DNA of 64,000 nt from Corallococcus caeni (GTDB lineage: Bacteria; Myxococcota; Myxococcia; Myxococcales; Myxococcaceae). The stretch lies in contig NZ_BTTW01000002.1 in assembly GCF_036245865.1 (NCBI RefSeq), forward strand, positions 930,001-994,000, written 5' to 3'. Position 1 is the first letter of the stretch. Each line of letters starts with the position of its first letter. The position numbers and the translations under genes were made by a program. This document shows, one piece after another, positions 14,924-23,503 of this stretch. Below the pieces are notes generated by a model, which ran no database searches, was not told where the DNA came from, and saw only the letters and a program-made list of their open reading frames with translations.

Positions 14924-17661
14924 CCTTCACCCTTCCCCAGGCGTGGCTGCTGCTGTTGCCGCTGGGCCTCTTCCTGTGGCGCTATGGCCGGAGGCCCGGC
15001 CCGCCCATGGTGCTGCGGTGGGCGCTGCTGGTGCTCGGCGTGGGCGCGCTGTCCGGACCGGAGCTGCGGCTGGCCAACGCGGGCAGCGACGTGGCCGTGG
15101 TGGTGGACCGCTCGCGCTCGATGCCGCTGGACGTGGACCGCGTGGCGCAGGAGCTGATTGCGCTGGTGGAGTCCCAGCGCCGGCCGGGCGACCGCGTGGG
15201 CGTCATCACCTTCGGCCGCGAGGCCCGCGTGGAGTCTCCGCTGTCGGAGGTGGGCCGGTTCGGTGGCTTCACGCGGCCGGTGGACTCGGAGGCGTCGGAC
15301 CTGTCGGCCGCGCTGGATGCGGCGAGCGCGCTCATTCCCCCCGAGCGCACGGGCCGGGTGCTGGTCGTCTCCGACGGCCGGGCCACGGGCGCGGATGCTC
15401 GGGGCGCGACGCGGCGGCTGGCGGCGAGGGGCATCGCGGTGGACTACCGGCAGGTGTCGCGTCCGGAGCCAGCGCTGGACGTGGCCGTCGTGTCGTTGGA
15501 CGTGCCCGCCACCGTCTCCGTGCGCGAGCCCTTCCAGTTCTCCGCCGTGGTGCAGGCCACCTCCGCCGTCACCGGCACCGTGCGCCTGGAGCGCGACGGA
15601 AAGGTGCTGGTGAAGGGGCCGTTCGACTTCAAGCCCGGCCCCAACCTGTTGCCCCTGCGCGACCTCCTGGAGGAGCCGGGGCTCGTGCACTACCGGCTCA
15701 CGGTGGAGGTGCCCGGCGACGGCGTCCCGGAGAACGACGTGGGCGTGGGCGTGCTGCGCGTGGAGGGCCCGCCGCGGGTGTTGCTGCTCACCGCGCAGCC
15801 CTCGGGCACGCTGGCGAAGGCGCTGTCGGCGACGGGCATGGAGCTGGACGTGAAGGCGCCGTTCCACCTGTCGCTGGAGGCGCTCGATGGGGTGGGCGTG
15901 GTGGTGCTGGAGAACGTGGACGCCAACGCGCTGGGCGAGACGGGGTTGAACGCGCTGGCGGACTACGTGGACCAGGCAGGCGGCGGGCTGGTGATGACAG
16001 GAGGGCGTTCGAGCTTCGGCGAAGGCGGCTACCGGCGCTCGCCCGTGGAGCCGCTGCTGCCCGTGTCGCTGGAGATGCGCGAGGAGCAGCGGCGCGCGTC
16101 GGTGGCGATGAGCGTGCTCATGGACTCCAGCTGCTCCATGGGCGTGCAGGTGCCGGACGGCCGCACGAAGATGGAGCTGGCGGCGGAGGGCGTGACGGCT
16201 GCGCTCACGCTGCTCAACGCGAACGACGAAGCCTCCGTGCACATGGTGGACACGGAGCCGCACGAAATCTTCCCGCTGAGCCCGGTGAGCGACGGCCTGC
16301 CGCTGGGCCAGGTGGCGCGAGGCTTCAGCGGAGGTGGCGGCATCTACGTGGGCGTGGCCCTGAGCGCGGGCCGCAAGGAGATCCTCCGCAGCGACAAGCC
16401 CACGCGGCACGTGGTGCTCTTCTCCGACGCGGCGGACTCCGAGGAGCCGGGCGACTACCAGTCGACGCTGGCCGCGCTGCGAGAGGCCAACGTGACGGTG
16501 TCCGTCATCGGCCTGGGCAAGCCCACGGATCCGGACGCGGACCTGCTGCGCGAGGTGGCCCGGCGCGGCGAAGGGCGCATCTACTTCGCGGAGGACGCCA
16601 TGAGCCTGCCGCGCATCTTCAGCCAGGAGACGCTGGCAGTAGCGAGGGCCACGTTCGTGGACGAGCCCGCGTCGATGGAGGCCGCGCCGGACCTGCCGCT
16701 GCTGGGGCCGCTGCCGACGACGGGGCTGCCGCAGGTGGGCGGCTACAACCTCACCTACCTGAAGCCCCGGGCGAACGTGGCGCTGCGCACGCTGGACACC
16801 AACGGCGCGCCGGTGCTGGCGCTGTGGCCGCACGGCGCTGGCCGCACGGTGGCGCTCACGGCGGAGGTGGACGGCAAGTACACGGGTGAGCTGCGCGAAT
16901 GGAGCGCGCTGCGGGCGACGCTGGAGGCGGTGGTGCGCTGGTCGATGGGGCGGGCCACGCCGAAGGAGGAGGCGGTGGTGCGCTCGGAGCGTCAGGGCAA
17001 CCTGCTGCGCGTGACGTTGGACCTGCCGCCGGGTGAGCCGATGCCGGGTGCGCTGCCCACGGCGGTGCTGTTGTCGGACGACGGCCGTCCTGGCGCGGAG
17101 AAGCCACTGCACTGGGAAGACGAGGACCGGCTGGTGGTCGAGTATCCGCTGACCGGCAGCGGCACCTGGCACCCGGTGGTGAAGTGGGGCGGGCGGGTGT
17201 TGAGGGCGCCACCGGTGGTGCTGCCCTACGCGCCGGAGTTCGAACCGGGCAGCGCGAAGGAAGGGCTCAAGCTCCTGCGAGCGCTGGCGGCGGTGGGAGG
17301 AGGCCAGGAGAGGCTGTCGATGACGGGCCTGTTCGCGGAGGCGCCGGAGTCAGACGGCCGAGTGGCGCTGGCCCCGTGGCTGGTCGCGTTCGCGCTGGCT
17401 GCGCTGCTGGCGGAGGTGGCCGTGCGCCGGTTCCTCTCCGCGCCCCGCGTGAAGGTTGCCCGGGAGCGGCCCGCGAAGAAGGCCATGGCGCGAGGTCCCA
17501 CGGTCGCACCCGTCACGGACGCGAAGCGTTCCACGGCGCCGTCCAGCCCCGCCCCGGAGGAGCCCTCGGAGTCGAAGCCCGAACCGCCGAAACCGCCCGC
17601 CGGAGTGGACTCCGCGCTGGAGGCCGCGCGCGCCCGTGCTCGGCGTCGCACCGGACGTTGA
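14920..17661 (+). CDS. Large VWA/glutamine-amidotransferase-like membrane protein
   Basis: 913 residues. Two N-terminal membrane helices (about 5-20 and 30-47) lead to a first VWA domain with DRSRS at 63-67. A beta-rich segment follows, then an amidotransferase-like fold starting near 280 (PRVLLLTAQPSG, later GGGLVMTGGRSSFGEGG). A second VWA domain with DSSCS near 402 is inserted in it. A membrane helix at about 815-835 is followed by a basic, then Pro/Glu-rich tail. Double-VWA proteins with this fold are known from BatA/BatB-type operons. As the last operon gene it probably forms the periplasmic platform of the complex. Confidence 0.85.
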   Translation: MTFTLPQAWLLLLPLGLFLWRYGRRPGPPMVLRWALLVLGVGALSGPELRLANAGSDVAVVVDRSRSMPLDVDRVAQELIALVESQRRPGDRVGVITFGREARVESPLSEVGRFGGFTRPVDSEASDLSAALDAASALIPPERTGRVLVVSDGRATGADARGATRRLAARGIAVDYRQVSRPEPALDVAVVSLDVPATVSVREPFQFSAVVQATSAVTGTVRLERDGKVLVKGPFDFKPGPNLLPLRDLLEEPGLVHYRLTVEVPGDGVPENDVGVGVLRVEGPPRVLLLTAQPSGTLAKALSATGMELDVKAPFHLSLEALDGVGVVVLENVDANALGETGLNALADYVDQAGGGLVMTGGRSSFGEGGYRRSPVEPLLPVSLEMREEQRRASVAMSVLMDSSCSMGVQVPDGRTKMELAAEGVTAALTLLNANDEASVHMVDTEPHEIFPLSPVSDGLPLGQVARGFSGGGGIYVGVALSAGRKEILRSDKPTRHVVLFSDAADSEEPGDYQSTLAALREANVTVSVIGLGKPTDPDADLLREVARRGEGRIYFAEDAMSLPRIFSQETLAVARATFVDEPASMEAAPDLPLLGPLPTTGLPQVGGYNLTYLKPRANVALRTLDTNGAPVLALWPHGAGRTVALTAEVDGKYTGELREWSALRATLEAVVRWSMGRATPKEEAVVRSERQGNLLRVTLDLPPGEPMPGALPTAVLLSDDGRPGAEKPLHWEDEDRLVVEYPLTGSGTWHPVVKWGGRVLRAPPVVLPYAPEFEPGSAKEGLKLLRALAAVGGGQERLSMTGLFAEAPESDGRVALAPWLVAFALAALLAEVAVRRFLSAPRVKVARERPAKKAMARGPTVAPVTDAKRSTAPSSPAPEEPSESKPEPPKPPAGVDSALEAARARARRRTGR

Positions 17662-17736
17662 AGCGCTGAGCTCAAAGTGATGCCGCATCGCAACAGCCCG
17701 GACACCCTGTGGGGCACCTCCCGCCCACTGTCGTCC

Positions 17737-18041
17737 AAACCTGTCCGACTGTCGGACAGGTTCCCGCGGCTCGGCTGAAGCGAACGCCCCCAAGCCGGGT
17801 TCTCCAAACCTGTCCGACAGTCGGACAGGTTCCCGCGGCTCGGCTGAAGCGGACGCCCCCAAGCCGGGTTCTCCAAACCTGTCCGACTGTCGGACAGGTT
17901 CCCGCGACGAGGGTGAAACGGACGGCCCCCTCGCTGCGGCTCCTCAAACCTGTCGGACAGTCGGACAGGTTCCCGTGACGAGGCTGGAACGGACGCCCCC
18001 TCGCTGCGGCTTTCCAAATCTGTCCGACAGTCGGACAGGTT
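17737..18041. repeat. Five palindromic repeats, 69-71 bp apart
   Basis: Each 25-bp copy has arms AACCTGTCCGAC and GTCGGACAGGTT around a single A or T. Copies lie at 17738-17762, 17807-17831, 17876-17900, 17947-17971 and 18017-18041. Copies 1-3 are perfect; 4 and 5 each have one mismatch. The interspersed 44-46 bp are also related (CCCGCGGCTCGGCTGAAG in two, CCCGYGACGAGG in two), so the array is a tandem duplication of a roughly 70-bp unit. It fills the 600-bp gap between the VWA gene and the membrane protein. It looks like a REP/BIME-type extragenic element; the frames crossing it are artefacts of the palindrome. Confidence 0.85.
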
Positions 18042-18261
18042 TTTGAGTTGCGCCCCGGACGGCCTGGGCTCCTCCACGGGGACGGACTTCATGTCCGAAG
18101 GGGTGGTGAACGGTTGATGCAGGTCCTCTCGAGGGTTGTGGCCGGGGCGCGGTGGGTCGCTGACCTGGAGAGGCGGGGTTGCTCGAACGGAGGCATGGGC
18201 CTTGCGTATGCCGTCCGGTCCTTGTTCCCGTGCCCCCTGAAGCCGGGTGGGCTTTCGCGGT

Positions 18262-19956
18262 ATGACGGCGCCGATGACGGAGCCCCGGGCCTTGCGGTGG
18301 GGGCTGGGTGTCGTCCTGGGCGTGCTCGCGCTCCAGGCCTCGCGCCTCGCACTGCACAAGGCATTCAGCATCGACGAGTTCCAGTACGCCCACGCCGCGT
18401 GGCTCATGGCCCACGGGCAGGTGCCGTACCGCGACTTCTTCGAGGTGCACTTCCCCCTCGTGTACCAGGTGCTGGCGCCGCTGTTCCGAGTGCTCGGGGA
18501 TGATCCGCGCAATGTGCTCGCCCTTCGCGCGGCGATGCTCGTGCCGCTCGCGGGGGCGGGTGTCTCCGTGTTCCTCCTCAACCGGCGGGAAGGATGCATC
18601 GCCGCGCTCCTGGCTCCGGTGCTGCTGCTCTGCACGCCCGGCTTCCTGCACTTCGCCACCGAGGTGCGCCCGGATGCCCTCACCGCCGCGCTCTTCCTGG
18701 GCGCTCTCGCGGCGCTGGCCGTGCAACCCGGCTCCGTCCGTTCGTCGTTCCTTGCGGGCGCGCTGCTCGTTGCCTCCGCATGGGGCTCCCAGAAAGCGCT
18801 CTTCTTCGGCGGGCTCGTGATCGCGGTGCTCCTGGCGGACCTCCTGGTGCGCAGGGCCACTCCTCCCACGCTCATCGCCGCGCCTCGCGCCTTCTTCGTG
18901 GGCATCGCCACCGCGACGGGAGCGGTGGCCGTGTATCTCACGGTGACGGGCTCCTGGGACGCATGGTGGCAGTGGTGCTTCGTCTGGGCCTCCGAACATC
19001 AGCGCCACTACCCGGGCTTCTCGTGGCGCGAGTACCTGATGCCGGCCCTGGGCGACCAACCCGCGTTCTTCGTCCTCGCCTCCGCCGGGTTCGGCGCCAC
19101 GTTCACGCGCCTGCTGAAGCACCCGCGGACCCCCGACCTGCTCCTGGTCGTGGCCGTGCCCGCGACGTTCGGCGCCTTCGCGCTCCAGCGCGCCCCGTTC
19201 CCGTACAGCCTGCTGCCCTTCCTGGGTGTGCTCTCGCCCTTCGCCGCGCGCGGCGTCCTCGTGCTGCTCTCCGTACTGCGGACTCCGGTCTGGCGCACCG
19301 TGGGGCTCGCCGGGCTTGCAGGCCTGTTCGCCGTCCAGGCCGCGCGGGTGGAGTCCTTGCTGGACGGTGGCGGCAATGCGCGGCAGCTCGAGGTGCTTGC
19401 TCGCATCGCGGAACTCACGGGACCGGAGGATGTCGTCTACGACAACTCCGGGGGCTACGTGAGCCGGCCGCATGCCCACTTCTACTTCTATACGGACGCG
19501 TATCTGCGCGGCTCGCTCGCGGGCCTGCTGTCCACGGAGATGCCTCGGGCGCTCGTGGAGCAGGGCTGTGTGCTGCGGGTGGATGACCTGCGTACCTCCG
19601 GTCTTCCGCTCGCACTGCGCCGCTTCCTCGACGCGCACTACCAGCCCTACGACGGCGACCTGTACCTGTGGGGCCAGCGCTACCGCGTGCCCACGGACTC
19701 TGGCGCCCTGGAGGATCACTTCCTCGCGGTGCGCGCCGACCGGTACTTCGTCCAGCCCGCGAGCACGCTCGATACCGGCGCGCTGTTTATCGATGGCGAG
19801 CGCATCACCACGCCCGGGTTCACCCTGTCCCGGGGCGAGCACCGCGTCCGCTACGAAGGGCGCGCGGAGTCCTTCCAGTTGCTGTGGTTGCCTCGCGACG
19901 CGAAGCGCTGGACGCCGCGTCCGGGGGCGCCGGCCACGTACTCGCGCCTGTTCTGA
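18262..19956 (+). CDS. Polytopic glycosyltransferase-like membrane protein (GT39/ArnT type)
   Basis: 564 residues from the ATG at 18262; GTG 18247 and ATG 18274 are alternatives in the same frame. About ten membrane helices fill 10-370. The first periplasmic loop has the acidic motif DEFQYAHAAWLMAHGQVPYRDFFE, typical of dolichyl-phosphate mannosyltransferase-like GT-C enzymes, where the Asp/Glu pair is catalytic. The C-terminal 200 residues form a soluble domain. Such enzymes move a sugar from a lipid-phosphate donor to lipid, glycan or protein in the periplasm. Donor and acceptor cannot be told. It stands alone after the palindromic repeats. Confidence 0.75.
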   Translation: MTAPMTEPRALRWGLGVVLGVLALQASRLALHKAFSIDEFQYAHAAWLMAHGQVPYRDFFEVHFPLVYQVLAPLFRVLGDDPRNVLALRAAMLVPLAGAGVSVFLLNRREGCIAALLAPVLLLCTPGFLHFATEVRPDALTAALFLGALAALAVQPGSVRSSFLAGALLVASAWGSQKALFFGGLVIAVLLADLLVRRATPPTLIAAPRAFFVGIATATGAVAVYLTVTGSWDAWWQWCFVWASEHQRHYPGFSWREYLMPALGDQPAFFVLASAGFGATFTRLLKHPRTPDLLLVVAVPATFGAFALQRAPFPYSLLPFLGVLSPFAARGVLVLLSVLRTPVWRTVGLAGLAGLFAVQAARVESLLDGGGNARQLEVLARIAELTGPEDVVYDNSGGYVSRPHAHFYFYTDAYLRGSLAGLLSTEMPRALVEQGCVLRVDDLRTSGLPLALRRFLDAHYQPYDGDLYLWGQRYRVPTDSGALEDHFLAVRADRYFVQPASTLDTGALFIDGERITTPGFTLSRGEHRVRYEGRAESFQLLWLPRDAKRWTPRPGAPATYSRLF

Positions 19957-20144
19957 CCACACGCCGAGGGCAAGCAAGCCAGCGTGGAGCCAGCCTTCCG
20001 GGACGACCGCACTGTCGCCCTGGCTGTCCGCCGTGGCCCCTCCATCCTGAACTCAACCGTGAAGCCCGGCCCCGGGTCGAACTTCCCGATGCAAGGGCGA
20101 TTCCTACTGTGCCTGGGCAGGCTGGCTCGCAGGGGGAGGTTGTC

Positions 20145-22130
20145 GTGGCTGACGATGATTCGGGGCGGAAGCGGAACCGTGCGCCCATTCCCTCCCGGGG
20201 CGTGATGTCGCTCCTGGACCGCTGGGTTTCCGACCTCGAACGGGATGCGCCCTTCTCCAGGGAGGATGCGCCGGAGCCACGTCCGCGCAAGCCTGGAGCC
20301 TCTCCGCGCGACGGAGAGGCGCCGCTCACGGAGCCCGGGCCTGACGCTCGTCCGGCTCGGGAGCAGCTGCGTCCTCGTCGCCCGGGCGCCGACCCTTTCG
20401 CCAGACCGGGCTCCCGTGAACGGACGCCGCGGCACGAACGCGCCATCCCCTCGCGTGCGGTCAGGGAGGAGGGACGGCCTCCGCGTCCCGGAGCCAGGCC
20501 CGCCGCCGAGCCGCTGCCTCGCCCGGCCCGCGAAGAACGCGACATCGAGGCAGATCTTTTTGGTGAACAAGCGCGCCGCACCTCCGGCGCCTCGGAACGC
20601 GCACCCCGTGAGGCGAACCGCCACTCGCGCACCGGCGCGGATCCGTTCCGGGAGCCCGAAGTGGCTTCCGGTCGCGCGTCCCGCAGCGAAGGCCGCGCCT
20701 CTCGCTCCGAAGCGGCTTCGTTCCGGGAGCCCGAAGCGGCTTCTGTTCGCACGTCCCACGACGACGGCCGCGCCTCTCGCTCCGAAGCGGCTCCGTTCGG
20801 GGAGCCCGAAGTGGCTTCCGTTCGCACGTCCCGCAACGAAGGCCGCCCCTCGCGCCCTGGCGCGGATCCGTTTCGGGAGCCCGAAGTGGCTTCCGGTCGC
20901 GCGTCCCGCAGCGAAGGCCGCGCCTCTCGCTCCGAAGCGGCTTCGTTCCGGGAGCCCGAAGCGGCTTCTGTTCGCACGTCCCGCGACGAAGGCCGCCCCT
21001 CTCGCCCTGGAGCGGATCCGTTCCGGGAGCCCGAGGCAGCTTCTGTTCGCACGTCCCGCAGCGAAGGCCGCGCCTCTCGCGCCGATGCGGACCCATTCCG
21101 GGCACTTGAGGCTGAGGCCGCTCCTGCGGCCCGTGCGCCGAACCATTCACGCTCCGGCGCGGATCCGTTCCGCGAGCCTGGGCCTCCATCCTCTCACCCG
21201 CCCCGTGAGGAGAACCTCCACCTCCGCTCCGGAGTGGATCCCTTCACCGGACCACTGCCTCGCGACATGGAGGCCCAGGGCTCGCCCTTCCGCGCGGCCC
21301 GGGAGGAGATCCGATTCCAGGGGCCCGTGGTCACCTTTCCGGATGGCGCGAGGGTCGTCCTGGGCAACGAGGGCGGCAGACCCGTCCATCGCGGCACCGT
21401 CGCGGTGCGCGGCCCGTGCTCGCCTTCGCGTGAGGACTTCATGAAGCTCGGGCTGACGGAGGCCCAGGCCCGTGCTTTGGAGTTCGTCCTCACCTGGTTC
21501 GGCAGCCCGTTCGACTCCGTCACCTCGGAGTCCCAGTCCAGCGGCGAACCCCGCTGGGGCGCCTGGCCCCTGTCGGGGCCCACGCTCATCACCGCGCTCG
21601 CGCACTGGAAGCAGCGTGAGCCCGAAGCGTTCGACGCGCGGCTGGGGCGGCTGGGCCTCGAGGTCACCCCGGCGCAACCACCGGAGCCCGCGTCGCTGCG
21701 CTTCCTGGGCTCCAGGAACGCGGCCCCCAGCGAAGGGCGGGACGCCCTGGCCCTGTTCGCGGAAGACCCGAGGTTGCTCGCGGCGCTCGCCCAGGCCGGG
21801 CGGGAGCGTGGCGCCCAGTTGGCGCAGCTGGAGGCCCTCGTCACCCACGTGCTCCGCCCGCTCCTGGCCTCCTACACGGAGGACGCGGCCGCTGACAGCG
21901 CCTTCGCCTCGGCCCGCGCGCTGGCGCTGCTCTTCCACGCCGAGCTGCGCCTCGGCCGCCGCGGCGTCGCGCGGCTCGTGGCATTCGTGCGCGAACGGCC
22001 GGAACCCCCCTTCGCGGGTGAGCACGCGGGTGAGCGCCTCGCGGAGGACCTGCGCACCACCGGTCGCTCGCGCGAGGCCTCCGAGGTCTGGCGCATCCTC
22101 ACCTCTCCCGAACTCGCGGGCCCCGCCTGA
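20145..22130 (+). CDS. Protein with 25-residue tandem repeats and a C-terminal helical domain
   Basis: 661 residues. The GTG at 20145 follows AGGGGGAGG at good spacing; the longer frame upstream overlaps the previous gene. An Arg/Pro/Glu-rich disordered N-terminus (about 1-165) leads to eight repeats of about 25 residues, consensus FREPEAASVRTSRSEGRASR plus SGADP (168-366). A globular domain of about 290 residues follows, rich in Ala/Leu helices. I recognise no family. The C-terminal domain is followed 9 bp later by a LuxR-type regulator, so the two may be cotranscribed. The repeats look recently expanded. Confidence 0.7.
   Translation: MADDDSGRKRNRAPIPSRGVMSLLDRWVSDLERDAPFSREDAPEPRPRKPGASPRDGEAPLTEPGPDARPAREQLRPRRPGADPFARPGSRERTPRHERAIPSRAVREEGRPPRPGARPAAEPLPRPAREERDIEADLFGEQARRTSGASERAPREANRHSRTGADPFREPEVASGRASRSEGRASRSEAASFREPEAASVRTSHDDGRASRSEAAPFGEPEVASVRTSRNEGRPSRPGADPFREPEVASGRASRSEGRASRSEAASFREPEAASVRTSRDEGRPSRPGADPFREPEAASVRTSRSEGRASRADADPFRALEAEAAPAARAPNHSRSGADPFREPGPPSSHPPREENLHLRSGVDPFTGPLPRDMEAQGSPFRAAREEIRFQGPVVTFPDGARVVLGNEGGRPVHRGTVAVRGPCSPSREDFMKLGLTEAQARALEFVLTWFGSPFDSVTSESQSSGEPRWGAWPLSGPTLITALAHWKQREPEAFDARLGRLGLEVTPAQPPEPASLRFLGSRNAAPSEGRDALALFAEDPRLLAALAQAGRERGAQLAQLEALVTHVLRPLLASYTEDAAADSAFASARALALLFHAELRLGRRGVARLVAFVRERPEPPFAGEHAGERLAEDLRTTGRSREASEVWRILTSPELAGPA
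20646..21242 (+). repeat. 75-bp coding tandem repeats
   Basis: Eight in-frame units begin at 20646, each starting with a Phe codon (TTC) followed by GGGAGCCCGA-like sequence; unit seven is 3 bp shorter. Units 1 and 4, and 2 and 5, are almost identical over long stretches, indicating duplication of 150-225 bp blocks. All six reading frames are largely open here, which produces spurious frames on both strands. Confidence 0.85.
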
Positions 22131-22138
22131 CGCACGCC

Positions 22139-22525
22139 ATGCGGACGCCCCTTCCGCCCGGAAGCCATGTCCTGCTCGTGGTCCCCGGCCCCGGCGCCAC
22201 GGCTCCTGCCCGCGAGCAGAACCAGGTCCTCGCCGGGGAGCTCATCATCAACGGGCAGCGCTACCACCTCGTGCCCGCGGACCCCTCCGTGGGCCCCACC
22301 GCGGAGCCCACGTCCGACGCGAGGCTGCTCACGTCGCGCGAGCTGCAGGTCGTCTCCTGCGTCTGCGCGGGCTGGGGCAACAAGCAGATCGCCACGAAGC
22401 TCCACATCAGCACGTGGACAGTGGCGGCCCACCTGCGACGCATCTTCGTCAAGCTGGGCGTGGACACCCGCGCGGCCATGGTGTCGCGCTGCCTGGGCAC
22501 CGTGTCCCTACCCCCCACCCCATGA
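22139..22525 (+). CDS. Short LuxR-type (GerE) DNA-binding protein
   Basis: 128 residues with no receiver domain. The first 60 residues are a small, unassigned N-terminus (ELIINGQRYHLVP). Residues 62-122 are a LuxR helix-turn-helix: LTSRELQVVSCVCAGWGNKQ, then STWTVAAHLRRIFVKLGV, a good match to the family. It lies 9 bp after the repeat-protein gene and its end overlaps the convergent DUF4438 gene by 18 bp. It could regulate either its own operon or the convergent minus-strand block. Nothing in the sequence decides which. Confidence 0.85.
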   Translation: MRTPLPPGSHVLLVVPGPGATAPAREQNQVLAGELIINGQRYHLVPADPSVGPTAEPTSDARLLTSRELQVVSCVCAGWGNKQIATKLHISTWTVAAHLRRIFVKLGVDTRAAMVSRCLGTVSLPPTP

Positions 22526-23488
22526 TGGGTCACCCGCCGGCGGCGCCACGCTCTGGCGCAGCCCCAGGACGAGCGCCACGTTCGCCTGGGGGCGGCGCAC
22601 CAGCCGCACGCACTCCCGCGGAGCGATGAGCAGCGGCGTCACCCCAGGCCCATGCCCCGCCACCTTGCTGTCCGCGTGCACCACCACCCCCACGGTGACG
22701 ACCCCCGCTTTCCGCGAGGGCCCGAAGCGGTAGTCCAGCGGACACACCGCCACCAGGTCCCCCAGCCGGAGCGCGTGCAGCCGGTGCTTGCGCACCAGCC
22801 GCGCATCCGACAGCTGGATGTCCAGGTCCCCCAGCACGCCCTCCGAACGCCCGAACCCCGACCCCATCAGCTCCGCCGGCACCGTGTGCGTCACGGGGAT
22901 GAGCAGCCGCCCCGCCTCCGTCCGCACGCCCCAGCGCCGCAGCAGCCGGGGCGACAGGTTCAGCGCTCGCACCTGGGGGAAGTCCGGCAGCTCCAGCCCC
23001 TGGCCATACGCATCCAGCTGCACCTTGTCCCCGATGCACAGCCGGCGCTTCACGGCGGGCGGGAAGTCCACGATGACGTGGTTGATGCCGCCGTGCTTGC
23101 CCACCACCGTCCCCACCGCGCCCGTGACAGGACCGCTCGTCACGCGCGCCCGGTTGCCCACGCACGCGTAGAACATCAGCGCCCGGTTGGAGCCGCCGCG
23201 CGGGCCCGCGTGGTCGCGTCCGGGGTTGTTCAGCGACACCCCTGCCTCCATGTGGTCCGCCGCCAGCCCCACCGCGCGGTCCCCCACGCGCCGGTTGAGC
23301 ACGATGCCGCCGGTCCCCGGCAACAGCCGCAGCACCCCGTCCCGGCCAATGCGGTAGGGCGACACGCGCGCGAGGGGATGGGACACCTGGCCCGCCACCG
23401 CCGAGGCGACCATCCGCGACTCGTTGGTGCGCGGCGCCGAGGCGGCCCCCATGCCCGCCTCCATCAAGGGACGCAGTGGGAGGTCCAT
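22508..23488 (-). CDS. DUF4438 protein, last gene of the six-gene block
   Basis: 326 residues; ATG at 23488 preceded by GGAGG. Recognised as DUF4438 by the segment VTSGPVTGAVGTVVGKHGG, then HVIVDFP, and the conserved GLELPDFPQVRALNLSP. The family has a known fold (a Thermotoga member) but no proven function. It starts 15 bp after the previous gene, and that start lies in the same short-gap run, so cotranscription is very likely. The final residues are Gly-rich and overlap the convergent LuxR gene. Confidence 0.85.
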   Translation of the reverse strand: MDLPLRPLMEAGMGAASAPRTNESRMVASAVAGQVSHPLARVSPYRIGRDGVLRLLPGTGGIVLNRRVGDRAVGLAADHMEAGVSLNNPGRDHAGPRGGSNRALMFYACVGNRARVTSGPVTGAVGTVVGKHGGINHVIVDFPPAVKRRLCIGDKVQLDAYGQGLELPDFPQVRALNLSPRLLRRWGVRTEAGRLLIPVTHTVPAELMGSGFGRSEGVLGDLDIQLSDARLVRKHRLHALRLGDLVAVCPLDYRFGPSRKAGVVTVGVVVHADSKVAGHGPGVTPLLIAPRECVRLVRRPQANVALVLGLRQSVAPPAGDPSWGGG

Positions 23489-23503
23489 ATGCCGTGCCTC
23501 CCT

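Noticed and set aside
17709-17978. Open frame encoding repeated QTCPTVGQV on the plus strand, mirrored on the minus strand
   Set aside because: The same peptide arises from both strands because the DNA is palindromic. No start signal or family support.
17737-18041. CRISPR-like array
   Set aside because: The spacers are homologous to each other rather than unique, the repeat is a near-perfect palindrome, and no cas gene is present. A tandem or REP-like element fits better.
19820-21146. Minus-strand repeat-containing open frames opposite the 25-residue-repeat gene
   Set aside because: The 75-bp unit keeps several frames open on both strands; only the plus frame has a Shine-Dalgarno site and leads into a globular domain.
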